64,000 nt of DNA. It comes from Berberis thunbergii. Taxonomy: Eukaryota; Streptophyta; Magnoliopsida; Ranunculales; Berberidaceae. Below, piece by piece: positions 35,263 through 46,341 of this stretch. Position numbers and translations under genes: made by a program. The DNA lies in NCBI GenBank assembly GCA_003290165.1, contig QNQO01008303.1, forward strand, positions 248,001 to 312,000, in the 5' to 3' direction. The notes beneath the pieces were generated by a model. That model was given only the letters and a program-made list of their open reading frames with translations. It ran no database searches and had not been told where the DNA came from. Position 1 is the stretch's first letter. Each line of letters starts with the position of its first letter.

Positions 35263-36467
35263 GTTGATACTTTTGAGTAATTAAATGTTTCACAATCAGT
35301 AAACTGGATTATAAAAAACCACTTTTGACGATGTCACGTCATCCTTGTTGCAAAACCCGATTCCCTAACCTCACTCGTTATTATGCCATAAGAGAGAAGA
35401 CAACCTAAATAAACTCCTACAGATTAGGGCCATGGGGAACTAAATATATATATGATTTTAGCCGACTTTAACACCCAATATATATGATTTAAGTCCTCAT
35501 GTCTCACAAAATTCTTCATTCACAAAAACATAACGAATGAATGATAAAGCGTTTTAATAGTGATTGTTCTAGTTTGTACAATAACATCATATGTGCAAGC
35601 CCAAATAATGAAAAACGTGTTGGAGACTATAAGTTTTGAAATATTGAATTGCGTTGAGATTGGTAAATTAAGTATTTTGGCTTAAATTTGTAAACTATAG
35701 TGTCTTTAATATGTCAAAAGTTATCATAGATTAAGTTTTTTTTTAATGATAATACAAAATATGAAGAAGTTTCAAATAGTTTTTTTTTTTAATTTTTAAA
35801 AGTAATGTTTGAATGATAATACATGATGAGCAAACAAATTTGAAAGGGAAAAAAGTATATATTTTGTTATTTATAAAATCCAATATAAATTCAAGTCACT
35901 ATCTTAAGACACTTGAGAAAGAGAAACAAAAAATCTAGAGAGTCAGGCCTTTAGCGCCAGGGGGCTCTCTGTAAGTGTGATTGTATTCGATTTGGACATT
36001 ACGAGCATCTCTAGGATGATGGAGGGTATTGGGCCTGACCTGGCTTTCTAGACAAGTTCGCAAGAGAAATGAAGAACGTGTATGAATACTAGAATTAGAT
36101 AATCTTTACAGAAAAATTAATGGATCGGGAAGAAGAAGAAAAAATGTACCCTCGCACGGTCAGGCAAATTAGATATAAGTTCAATGAGAGGCGCGTCATA
36201 TTCCTCAGGGGTCAAAATTGAGTTGGGATCAGTCGGATCTAATCCAGCACTCTTGAGATCAGGGCATGTCACCTTGTATCCAGCTTTATCCATGAGAGAC
36301 TTGATCTTGAACCAACACCAACCTCCACTTGTTATGCCATGTACCATAATGAAATGTGTTTCCGGAGGCATTTCAATAGCTTTTTCCAACAATCCATTCG
36401 CTTTTGCAGCCTCCTCAGCCATAACACCTTGTGTTTGATCACTTGTTTTATCGACCATCTCAGGCAT
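33695..36467 (-). CDS. MES17: MES17-like methylesterase (alpha/beta hydrolase)
   Basis: Members of this family hydrolyse methyl esters of hormones; AtMES17 acts on methyl-IAA, and that substrate is inference here. Minus-strand exons 36150-36467, 34973-35113, 34068-34190 and 33695-33964 join in phase (GT-AG) to 283 residues. The oxyanion region is FIMVHGITSGGWCWFKIK; the nucleophile motif is VVGISGGGLSL with Ser113, where family members usually have GHS, so the His is Ile here. Asp236 (VYIKTIHDLLLKPEQQD) and His263 (ESDHSPNLSAP) complete the triad. The start is the Met at 36467: an upstream ATG at 36566-36568 is out of frame because of a one-base deletion relative to the duplicate exon. Intron 2 contains a Helitron and intron 1 contains the start of a tandem duplication. 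Confidence 0.88.
34395..34887 (+). mobile_element. Non-autonomous Helitron in methylesterase intron 2
   Basis: It begins TCTCTACTATCTATAAAGCC after A and ends GCATGCAGGTTGACTAG before T, with a short GCAATGTGCATGC palindrome just inside the 3' end. TCTCTACTAT is a common plant Helitron 5' terminus. It is 493 bp, AT-rich and non-coding. Confidence 0.65.
35202..35262. repeat. ATT microsatellite
   Basis: About twenty ATT units in intron 1 of the methylesterase gene. Confidence 0.95.
35934..36052. mobile_element. Small MITE with TCTAGAGAGYCAGGCC ends, copy 1
   Basis: TCTAGAGAGTCAGGCC at the left and GACCTGGCTTTCTAGA at the right are inverted relatives around a 90-bp interior. It lies in intron 1 of the methylesterase; its twin is at 39567. 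Confidence 0.55.
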
Positions 36468-36620
36468 TATGAAAACTTCAAGCTCCTTGTTAATGCCACT
36501 TTGTGATTCAACTTTTTTGTTGCTTCCTCAACCATGACACTTTGTGATGATTCCATTTTGTGTACCATCTCTTTAACAACAACACTTTTGTTGATATTGC
36601 TTCTTAATTCGCTTTCACTT

Positions 36621-36630
36621 GTTTATATAG
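36621..36630 (-). promoter_or_regulatory. TATA box of first exon A
   Basis: CTATATAAAC on the minus strand lies about 53 bases upstream of the upper ATG (36568) and 154 bases upstream of the used ATG (36467). The same sequence precedes the duplicate exon. Confidence 0.55.
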
Positions 36631-37199
36631 GCCTTTTTTGAACTCTATTGAGAAAATTAGTAATAAATCTCAAGAAATATCTTATTTGACTAGAAATATG
36701 ATCTATGAAATTCAAAAGCACAAATCAAGAAAGTCATAGTAACACACTCGACTTCATAATTTCTATCTCATGATCAATTTTCTTTTTGTTATTAATGGAA
36801 TAACAATTTCATGCTATTTTTTTATTTTTTATTTTTATTTTTATGTCCTCCCATTTTGTGAGTCAAAGATGACTCTTCAATATCCTCATAATTTGTTGCG
36901 TCATTCAACAAACCGTCGATTAACTAGTCAAGGTCAATTATGTTTGAGTCGAATCTTTGACCCATAACTTAATAAGGAAGTCAAAGATGAGTCTTTAATA
37001 ACGTCACTCTTTATTTGTCATGCTTCATAATTTATGAGCAACCTATCTCAAAAGTTTTTTTTTTTTTTTTAATTGTATCTTCAACGGTTGTGTCAAATTC
37101 AAACATTGCCTCAAAGGTTACAACATTGGGTATTGAAGCACTAGTTAATCCTACAAATGATAATAATACTCGCAAACCCTTGGTTGAGTTTCTACACTA

Positions 37200-38936
37200 A
37201 TACTTGCAATTTTTCATGCATAGTGGCATAAAGTATTTTGTTTAATTATTCATTTATTTTTATTTTTATTTTTATTTTTTAAATAGATCCAACTAGCTTT
37301 AAAAACTCGCTTGTATATACTTTCGTATATGCACAAAAGGACACTCGCCCATATGTTTTTGTTTGTTTGTTAAACTGAGTTAAAATCATCCCCATCTTCA
37401 ACTAACCTCCACCACCGTCAACCAAACTACTCCACCTTCAACCAACCTCGTCCATCTCTTCAAAGCTTTTAGAACACCTTCGAACTCACAAAGGCTTCCC
37501 CAACCCCATCCTCTCTAATATCATCCATATTCAAACTTCCATTCATCCAAAATCACCTTCACTTCAACCAACCTCATCTATTTTCAAACTTTCAAGTTCC
37601 AAAGTACAAAATAAAGCTAACAATCAAGCATGAGACCTAAAAAATAATGAAAATCATGCAACAAATTAAAAAAAGACCTGAAAATGGATGGAGTTTTTTT
37701 CCTAGCGAGTGGTACAAAGAGTAAATGTCAAAATGTTTTGGAGGGACAAATATGGTGGCACTAGGAAGAAAATGTGGGTGTATATACCAGCTCCTTTATA
37801 TAATTGAAGACAATTTCAAGTTTACATTGGGTTGAAGGTAGATATCTATACCTTGTGTTTAGCAGGTGATGCAGGAGATATAACATAATTAGGAGAATTA
37901 ATAGTTTAATATTTTTTAGTAAAAGTTTGTTTATTTTGCAAGTTTAATTATTGTCGGAGTTATTATTTGTTTTGGCTAGGAATTAGGCAAATTTTATTAT
38001 AAGTATGATTTGAATTTCTTTCTAGGAGTGTCATTTTGGTTTATAAATAGCCCCTAGTTGTAATTGAATTTTCGGTTAGAGTTGAATAAAGATAAAGTTT
38101 AGTTGTAGAAATACTGTGAAACTTTACTTGCAATTTGTATGAGTTGGTATTAGAATGCGTTTGTGCATTCTGATTGACTTTGTCATTTCTTTCGTTGAAG
38201 TTTTTGTCATCGCGTCGAACTTTCTTTACCACCATTGCCAACATCATTCATCTTAATACCATTGTCATCATCGCTCATCATTAACACAATCATCATATGC
38301 AAGATCTTCCTAGCATTTATCAAGTATTCAACTCATCATGAGTCAAGGTTATAAGAGGTTATAAGAGGTGGTGAGCCTGAAGCAGTAGAAATAAATAATT
38401 ATGAGAAATTAGGAATTTAATATTTTTTAAGAAAAGTTTGTTTATTTGGTAAGTTAATTTTTTTAGGAATTTTTTTTGTCTTGGTGTAAGAATTAGGCAA
38501 TTTCTATTATTAGTAGGATTTGAATTTTTGTCTATGAGTCTATTTTTTTTGTCTATATAGAGACCCCATTTGTAATATGATTTTTTGTTATAGCTGAAAA
38601 AAAATAAAGTTTAGTTGTAGAAATTATACGGAGTTATATTTGCAAATGGAGCGATTTGCAGCAGGTTCGTGCAAATGAGAAGCATATGTGATGGTTGGCC
38701 TCTACATTTGTTGTGTCAAAGACTTTCATATAAATCAGAACAACGACGAAAAGAAGATGAGGAGTTTTAATTTTATTTTCATGAATTATTGTTGTGTTAC
38801 TAAGGAAAACCTAATTGTATGTATGTAAAAATTACACTAGTAAAAAATCCTTATCAAGAAAAAGAAATGAAATTCGAACATAAGCAAATAATCAATCACT
38901 AAAGCCAACGAGTGCATCACCTAAATAAACCTCAAT
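37200..38936. other. Upstream region of methylesterase, no gene
   Basis: AT-rich DNA within duplication unit A. It contains a partial internal repeat (AATATTTTTTAGTAAAAGTTTGTTTATT near 37910 and a relative near 38420). No coding sequence was recognised. Confidence 0.5.
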
Positions 38937-39057
38937 TCTAGAGAGCCAGACCCCTAGTGCCAGGGGGCTTTGTGTGTGTTTGTATTCGATTAGTGAATTT
39001 ATGAGGATTTCTAAGATGTGGAGGGTATTGAGGCTCCATGGCACACCTAGCTCTAGA
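38937..39057. mobile_element. Small MITE with TCTAGAGAGCCAGRCC ends, copy 2
   Basis: Same family as the element at 35934: TCTAGAGAGCCAGACC at the left, CCTAGCTCTAGA at the right, with the TAGTGCCAGGGGGCT core. It is at the far end of duplication unit A and its twin is at 46342. Confidence 0.5.
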
Positions 39058-39566
39058 CAGACTGATAAATAAATATATAATTTAATATAATAAAATTTTA
39101 TGCAAATTTTTTTAAATACCTATTCTCCGCCCTTTTCCCTTTTCCCATATTCACCTAAAACCTTAGACGCTAACAATCACCTCAAACCCAAAACCACCAA
39201 CAAACCAAATGACAAGGAGAAGGAGGAGGGAGTGGTGATGGCAGCAAATCTTTTTGACAAGGTGGAGAAAGACGAGGTAGGGCAAGGTGGTAGTGGTGGT
39301 TGAATATTCTTAGATTAAATTATAGTGTCTTTAATATCTCAAAAGCTATCATAGATTAAATTTTTTTTTGAATGATAATACAAAATATGAAGAATTTTCT
39401 AATAATTTTTTATTTTTATTTTTTATTTAAAAAAAATAATGTTTGAATGATAATGCATGATGAGCAAACAAATTCGAAAGGGAAAAAGTATATATTTTGT
39501 TTTTTATAAAATCCAATATAAACTCAAGTCACTGGCTTTAGACACCTGAGAAAGAGAAACAAAAAA

Positions 39567-39685
39567 TCTAGAGAGCCAGGCCTTTAGCGCCAGGGGGCTC
39601 TCTGTAAGTGTGATTGTATTCGATTTGGACATTACGAGCATCTCTAGGATGATGGAGGGTATTGGGCCTGGCCTGGCTTTCTAGA
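39567..39685. mobile_element. Small MITE with TCTAGAGAGCCAGGCC ends, copy 3
   Basis: TCTAGAGAGCCAGGCC at the left and GGCCTGGCTTTCTAGA at the right form near-perfect 16-bp inverted ends. It is the unit B counterpart of the element at 35934. Confidence 0.6.
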
Positions 39686-39782
39686 CAAGTTCGCAAGAGA
39701 AATGAAGAACGTGTATGAATACTAGAATTAGATAATCTTTACAGAAAAATTAATGGATCGGGAAGAAGAAGAAAAAATGTAC

Positions 39783-40202
39783 CCTCGCACGGTCAGGCAA
39801 ATTAGATATAAGTTCAATGAGAGGCGCGTCATATTCCTCAGGGGTCAAAATTGAGTTGGGATCAGTCGGATCTAATCCAGCACTCTTGAGATCAGGGCAT
39901 GTCACCTTGTATCCAGCTTTATCCATGAGAGACTTGATCTTGAACCAACACCAACCTCCACTTGTTATGCCATGCACCATAATGAAATGTGTTTCCGGAG
40001 GCATTTCAATAGATTTTTCCAACAATCCATTCGCTTTTGTAACCTTCTCAGCCATAGCACCTTGTGATTGATCACTTGTTTTATCGACCATCTCAGGCAT
40101 GATGAAAACTTCAAGCTCCTTGTTCATGCCACTTTGTGATTCAACATTTTTTGCTGCTTCCTCAACCATGACACTTTGTGATGATTCAATTTTGTGTACC
40201 AT
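39783..40202 (-). CDS. Duplicate first exon of the methylesterase gene
   Basis: It encodes 140 residues: a 34-residue N-terminal extension (MVHKIESSQSVMVEEAAKN...) that is frameshifted in the other copy, then the same hydrolase N-terminus with HFIMVHGITSGGWCW, ending at an intact AGG/GTACAT donor. The last 106 residues differ from exon A at only a few positions. No exon 2-4 copies follow it, since the duplication stopped in intron 1. A transcript from here could splice to exon 2 at 35113, skipping exon A, for a 317-residue product; that is inference. Confidence 0.6.
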
Positions 40203-40254
40203 CTCTTTAACAACAACACTTTTCTTGATATTTCTTCTTAATTCGCTTTCACTT

Positions 40255-40264
40255 GTTTATATAG
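40255..40264 (-). promoter_or_regulatory. TATA box of duplicate first exon B
   Basis: CTATATAAAC on the minus strand, 52 bases upstream of the ATG at 40202, is identical to the box of exon A. The Copia insertion site at 40306-40310 is only about 45 bases further upstream. Confidence 0.5.
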
Positions 40265-40310
40265 GCCTTTTTCATAATCTCTATCTCATGATCAATTTTC
40301 TTTTTGTTAT

Positions 40311-40591
40311 TGTTGGCGAGATTTGGCGAGATTTCGGGCTAGGAAATCTGTCTTGGAGATTCATTGGCAAGATTTGCCAAGATTTTTTGGAGATTTGTTG
40401 GCAAGATTTCGAGCTAGGAATATTGCAGTTAGGATCTTTCCTTTTGTTGGAGATTTTATCTCTTTATACTTAGTCTCTATTTTGGGTTAGCTTCCTTAAT
40501 TGTAGCTTTGTATAATTTTGGTTTTCTATTTATATGTCACCGTGAGATATCAATGAAATGAAAAAGGAATTTGAAGTGCCAAAAACTATCA
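40311..40591 (+). repeat. 5' LTR of the Copia element
   Basis: 281 bp, TG...CA ended, with the initiator-Met-type primer site directly after it. It lies head-to-head with the duplicate methylesterase first exon. Confidence 0.9.
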
Positions 40592-40807
40592 TGGTATCAG
40601 AGCAATCGAAATTCCTCTAAAAAATTGTTATCTGTGAATGCTGTGCAGAGTGTGAGTAGGCGCGGGACAGCGTTATCTGTGACTGAGGAAGATCGTGCAG
40701 GCCTTCCCGGTCTAACCGAAGATCAATGGTCAATGCTTATGACGATGCTGAATGCCCAAAAGATTACTCCCACAAAAAAGTTGACTGGTAAGATTTCTGA
40801 ACAACAA

Positions 40808-43800
40808 TGAATTCTTGACTCCGGAGCTTCGCATCATATGACCGAATGTATTGATCTTCTTATTGATGTTTGCGAAGTGGCTCCATGTCCCGTGGGACTA
40901 CCGAATGGAGATGAAACAATGACAACGAAAGAATGAATAGTGGTTATTGGAGATAAATTGAAATTGTCACATGTTTTATTTGTTCCACAGTTGTATTGCA
41001 ATTTGTTGTTTATTGGTAAATTACTTTGTGAAGCAAACTTTATAATCACTCTTACTAATAAGTTGTGTGTGATACAGAACCGTACCTCGAGGACTATGAT
41101 TGGTGTGGGTGAACAATGTGACGGGATCTATGTCTTGCGGGGTGTGACACCGACGCACGTGCACAAGGTGAAATGCAAGAATGATGTTGAGCTGTGGCAT
41201 CGTCGTATGGGACATCCATCTTATCGTATTGTAAGAACACTACCACAATTTAATTCAGGTATTGTTGATTCGGAAAATAAAGCTTGTGAAATTTGTCTGC
41301 GTGCAAAACAAACTAGAGATGTCTTTAAACAAAGTAGTCATAATGCAAATGAAATTTTTTTCCTGATTCATTGTGATTTATGGGGGCCTTATCGTGTCCC
41401 GTCCTCTTATGGAGCAGTTTATTTCTTGACAATCATGGATGATTTTACTAGCGCAGTGTGGATTTATTTGCTCATTGAAAAATCTGAAGTGCATAATATT
41501 TTGAAGAATTTGTGTTCTATGATTAGTAGACAGTTTGGTAGAGAAGTGAAAATACTGAGGAGTGATAATGGGACTGAATTTACTTCACTAAATTCTTTCT
41601 TTGTTGAAAAAGGAATTGAATTTCAGACATCTTGAGTTGGGACTTCTCAACAAAATGGTAGAGTAGAAAGAAAGCATCATCATATCTTGAATGTGGCTCG
41701 TGCCTTGCATTTTCAGGCTAGTCTTCCCATTCAATTTTGGGGAGAATGTGTGTTGGCCGCTGGGTATTTGATTAATAGGACACCTTCCTCTGTTTTGGGT
41801 GGGAAAACCCCTTATGAAGTTATGTTTAATACTACTCCATCTTATGACAACATTCGTACATTTTGATGTTTGTGCTTTGCTCGAGTTCGGGAAAATGATA
41901 AATTTGCATCTAGAAGTCGTAAATGTGTTTTTGTGGGTTATCCGTATGGAAAGAAGGGATGAAAATTGTATGATTTAGAGACAAATGAGTTCTTTGTTTC
42001 TCGTGATATTGTTTTTAGTGAGGGGGAGTTTCCATTTCAAAAACCCTCTACTGATCCTATTATTGCCACAAGCAACGAGTTCCTAGTTGAGGATGTCATT
42101 GGTGATGAAAATTCCACGGATCCAACGTCGTTACAATTGGGTATAGATGATGAGTCGCAGGAGCCTAGCGACAGGGGGAGTGTTGGTATTTTTCAATCTG
42201 TGTCCATTGCTCCTAGTGCTATAGAAGGCCATACACGGCGTCCTCCGAGCCGTTTACAGGACTATGTGTGTCACACCGCTCATTGCCCCGATCCCGTCAC
42301 ACCAAATCCTACTCCTCAGATGTCCTTAGGTATTCCCTATCCCATAGTTAATTATGTAAGTTGTCATAATTTTTCTGCACCACATCGGCGTATTTTGGCA
42401 GCTATTACAGTCGAGACTGAGCCTACCCATTTTTTGAGGTTGTCAAACATGAAAAATGGCGCACTGCTATGCAAGAAGAAATAAAGGCTCTGGAAGATAA
42501 TGGGATGTGGATTGTGGAGAATTTGCCTTATGGGAAGAAACCTATCGGTTGCAAATGGGTTTGCAAAATGAAATACAATTTCGATGGCTCAATTGAGCGT
42601 CCCGGTGGTGCTTGGGAACAATCAGAAAGCAGGAATCGATTACAATAAAACGTTTGCTCCTGTTGCTAAAATGGCTACAGTGAGAGTTCTGTTAGCAGTG
42701 GCCGCCGAAATGAATTGGGATTTGCTTCAAATGGATATTCATAATTTTTACATGGGGACCTTGACGAAAAAGTTTATATGTGGCCACTTCCTGGTTTTTC
42801 TTGCTCATCTCCTGGGAAAGTATGTCGTCTTCAGAAATCTATTTATGGTTTGCGACAGACACCCCGAAATTGGTTTGCTAAACTCTCATCTGCATTAAAA
42901 ACTTATGGATTCCTGCAGTCTTATTCTGATTATTTTTTGTTTACGTTTAAATGGAATGTTGCTATTCTGGTTGTTCTTGTGTATGTTGATGATTTGATTA
43001 TAGCAAGAGATGATACGGGAATGTTGGCTCGATTTAAGGAATATCTCAATGCTTGTTTTCACATGAAAGATCTTGGTAAATTGAAGTACTTCGGGATTGA
43101 AGTCGCACGTGGTGCCGAAGGAATATTTTTATCTCAACGCAAATATGCGTTGGACATTGGACATAGTCGCAGATACAGGAAAGTTGGGCGCCAAACCAAC
43201 CACTGTTCCACTGGAGCAGAATCATGGACTTACTTTAGATAGCAGCCCTTTCATGGACAACCCGGAACAGTATCGTCGTCTTGTTGGACGATTGATTTAC
43301 CTGACAATTACACGTCCTGAGTTGTGTTATTCAGTTCATACATTGGCTCAATTCATGCAATCACCGCAGACCCGTCATTGGGAAACAACTTTACGAGTGG
43401 TCCGCTATATCTAAGGATGTCCTGGGCAGGGAATCCTCTTACACTCTAGCACCGACGTTCAACTACATGGCTATTGTGACTCTGATTGGGCTAGTTGCCC
43501 AATCACTCGCCGGTCCATTACCGGGTATTTGTGCTTCTTGGGTCTTCCTCAATCTCGTGGAAAACGAAGAAACAACACAGTTTCTCGGTCTTCTGCTGAG
43601 GTCAAGTATCACTCTCTAGCAACGCTCACGTGTGAGCTTAAATGGTTGAAGGGTCTATTATCCTCGTTGGGAGTCTCTCATACACGACCTATGCGTGTAT
43701 ATTGTGATAGTCAAACTACCATGCATATCACAGCAAATCCAGTGTTTCATGAACGTACCAAACAAATAGAAGTGGATTGTCATCTCGTTCGGGATGATAT

Positions 43801-43939
43801 CCAAGATGGTCTCATTTCTACTCACTATGTCCGAACTGGTGATCAATTGGCTGATATATTCACCAAAGCTATCGGAAAGAAACAATTTGCATCTTTTCTC
43901 GACAAGTTGGACATTCGAAATCTTCATGCACCAACTTGA
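40808..43939 (+). pseudogene. Copia pol pseudogene
   Basis: Protease (LDSGASHHMT, 40811 on), GAG-pre-integrase (LWHRRMGHPSYR), integrase core (HCDLWGPYRVPSSYGA, then SDNGTEFTS), reverse transcriptase (GCKWVCKMKYN, NKTFAPVAKMATVR, YVDDLIIA) and RNase H (SSAEVKYHSLA, ending LADIFTKAIGKKQF) follow in Copia order. One frame carries TGA stops at 40808, 40934, 41633, 41864 and 41960; frameshifts follow near 42455, 42600, 42770 and 43170, plus a stop near 43412. The element cannot supply its own proteins. Confidence 0.92.
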
Positions 43940-43946
43940 GGAGGAG

Positions 43947-44184
43947 TGTTGGCGAGATTTCGGGCTAGGAAATATTTTCTTGGAAATTCGTTGGCAAGAT
44001 TTCGGGCTAGGAATATTGCAGTTAGAATCTTTCCTTTTGTTGGAGATTTTCTCCCCTTATACTTAGTCTCTATTTTGGGTTAACTTCCTTAATTGTAGCT
44101 TTGTATAGTTTTGGTTTTCTATTTATATGTAATCGTGAGATATCAATGAAACGAAAAAGGAATTTGAGGTGCCAAAAACTATCA
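43947..44184 (+). repeat. 3' LTR of the Copia element
   Basis: 238 bp. It matches the 5' LTR with scattered substitutions and a 43-bp length difference near its start, so the insertion is not young. Confidence 0.9.
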
Positions 44185-44189
44185 GTTAT

Positions 44190-45780
44190 TAATGGAATCA
44201 CAATTTCATGCTATCTGTTTTTTTTATTTTTTATTTTAATTATGTCTTCCCATTTTGTGAGTCAAATATGACTCTTCGATATCCTCATAATTTGTTGCGT
44301 CATTCAACAAACCATCGATTAACTAGTCAAGGTAAATTAATGTTTGAGTCGAATCTTTGACCCATAACTTAATAAGGAAGTCAAAGATGAGTCTTTAATA
44401 ATGCCACTCTTTATTTGTCATGCTTCATTAATTTATGAGCAACCTATCTCAGAAGTTTTTTAAAAAAAAAAACCTATTTAAAAAAAAATGTATCTTCAAC
44501 GTTTGTGTCAAATTCAAACATTGCCTCAAAGGTTACAACATTGGGTATTGAAGCACTAGTTAATCCTACAAATGATAATAATACTCGCAAACCCTTGGTT
44601 GAGTTTTTACACTAATACTTGCAATTTTTCATGCGTAGTGGCATACAGTATTTTTGTTCAATTATTCATTTATTTTTATTTTTGTTCAAAATCACCTTCA
44701 CTTCAACCAACCTCATCTATTTTCAAACTTTCAAGTTCCAAAGTACAAAATAAAGCTAAAAATCGAGCATGATACCTAAAAAATAATGAAAATCATGCAG
44801 CAAATTAAAAAAAAAATATATGACCTGAAAATGGATGGATTTTTTTTCCTAGCCAGTGGTACAAAGAGTAAATGTCAAAGTGTTTTGGAGGGACAAATAT
44901 GGCACTAGGAAGAAAATGTGGGTATATATAGACAATTTCAAGTTTGTGACATTGGGTTGAAGGTAGATATCTATGCCTTGTGTTTAGCAGGTGATGCAGG
45001 AGATATAACATAATTAGGAGAATTAATAGTTTAATATTTTTTAGTAAAAGTTTGTTTATTTTGCAAGTTTAATTATTGTCGGAGTTATTATTTGTTTTGG
45101 CTAGGAATTAGGCAAATTTTATTATAAGTATGATTTGAATTTCTTTCTAGGAGTGTTATTTTGGTTTATAAATAGCCCCTAGTTGTAATTGAATTTTCGG
45201 TTAGAGTTGAATAAAGATAAAGTTTAGTTGTAGAAATAGTGTGAAATTTTATTTGCAATTTGTATGAGTTGGTATTAGAATGCGTTTGTGCATCCTGATT
45301 GGCTTTGTCATTGCTTTCGTTGGAGTTTTTGTCATCACTTCGAACATTTCTTTACCACCATTGCCAACATCATTCATCTTAATGCCATTGTCATCATCGC
45401 TCATCATTAACACAATCATCATCATTGACCATCTAATCCTTTTAAAAAAACATGGTGATAAATGAAAGTTTTCAATAACCAGTTGCCATGTCGAGAAGAA
45501 TAGTGAAGATATGCCTCTAATTAATCAAAAGTTGGACTAGATCGATGTAATCCTTGCACTTATCAATATTTGTCTTGATGTTTTGTATCCTCTTCAAACC
45601 CATCTTGGGGTCTCATTAAGTGCACAAGGGTAGACATCTATTGCTCATTGTGAAGCATCAAAGCCAAACAATCCACTTTTTTGGGATGAAGATTATAAAA
45701 AAAAAGTAATTATTCAAGAAAAGTTTTCACAAGAGAAAATTGAAAAAGTTTTATTCAAACCCATGTTTGAATTTTCGAAG
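44190..45780. other. Upstream part of duplication unit B, no gene
   Basis: It matches unit A (about 36790-38320) with indels up to about 45430, then leaves it. No coding sequence was recognised. Confidence 0.5.
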
Positions 45781-46085
45781 GTAGTTGTTGAAATTCTTCG
45801 TTACGATTTCGCTTTTTTCTAAATATTGAGGAAACGTGCAAGGGAATGGGCGAGGGAGGGCGTGTTACCATTCATCCCCCTCGAGATTCCTTTGCTCGAC
45901 GCGTAGAAGGGCTCTTACGATTTTGTAGGACCAATAAGGAACCTCGTAAAATGTTAATTTTTTTAAGGTAGTTGTTGAAATTCTTCATTACGATTTTGTA
46001 GGACCAATAAGGAACCTCGTAAAACATTAATTTTTTTAAAGTAGTTGTTGAAATTTCTTACTACGATTTAGTAGGAATCGACAAG
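45777..46085. repeat. 72-bp tandem repeat, three units, one split by a MITE
   Basis: The unit AAGGTAGTTGTTGAAATTCTTC-TTACGATTT-TGTAGGACCAATAAGGAACC occurs at about 45777 (interrupted), 45965 and 46037 (diverged). The first copy contains the MITE at 45810; the second is an uninterrupted empty site. Confidence 0.8.
45810..45914. mobile_element. Palindromic Mutator-type MITE, shortened copy
   Basis: It is flanked by TTACGATTT at 45801-45809 and 45915-45923, while the neighbouring repeat unit has TTACGATTT only once (45988-45996). The ends (CTAAATATTGAGG and CCCCTCGAG with GCTCGACGCGTAGAAGGGCTC) match the family at 13779, but most of one arm is missing. Confidence 0.75.
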
Positions 46086-46196
46086 GTTCAAGAGTTGTCT
46101 GAGCTTCTTCATCATATGCAAGATCTTCTTAGCATTTATCAAGTATTCAACTCATCATGAGTCGAGGTTATAAGAGGCGTATGTAAAAAATTACAA

Positions 46197-46220
46197 CCCC
46201 CCCCCCCCCCCCCCCCCCCC
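46197..46220. repeat. 24-base C homopolymer
   Basis: An uninterrupted C run. It follows the ATGTAAAAAATTACAA segment of duplication unit B and is absent from unit A. Confidence 0.9.
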
Positions 46221-46341
46221 GGAGATCTCCAAAAATCCATTGATTGTTGTGCACCGATTTTATGTGTAACGTTTATAATAAAATAAAATAAACAATTGAC
46301 ATACAAGTGGGATAATCATACATGCAATATATAAACCTCAA

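Larger units (their letters stand above)
35690..39305. repeat. Tandem duplication unit A (promoter and first exon of the methylesterase)
   Basis: It runs from TATAGTGTCTTTAATAT in intron 1 to GGTAGTGGTGGT at about 39300 and is repeated in direct order by unit B. It includes exon 1, the TATA box and about 2.7 kb of upstream DNA. It lacks a 0.7-kb stretch present in B (about 45430-46105) and keeps short stretches (near 36640-36750 and 37280-37550) that B has lost. Confidence 0.85.
40306..44189 (+). mobile_element. Decayed Copia LTR retrotransposon
   Basis: Target duplication GTTAT at 40306-40310 and 44185-44189. 5' LTR 40311-40591, primer site TGGTATCAGAGC 40592-40603, purine tract ACTTGAGGAGGAG 43934-43946, 3' LTR 43947-44184. 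Both LTRs start TGTTGGCGAG and end AAACTATCA. The 5' LTR is 43 bp longer through internal repeats of GGCAAGATTT. The internal region is only 3.35 kb and most of gag is missing. It is inserted in duplication unit B, so it arrived after, or in only one copy of, the duplication. Confidence 0.93.

Noticed and set aside
40592..40603. TGGTATCAGAGC as part of a tRNA gene
   Set aside because: It is a primer-binding site next to an LTR; no cloverleaf surrounds it.
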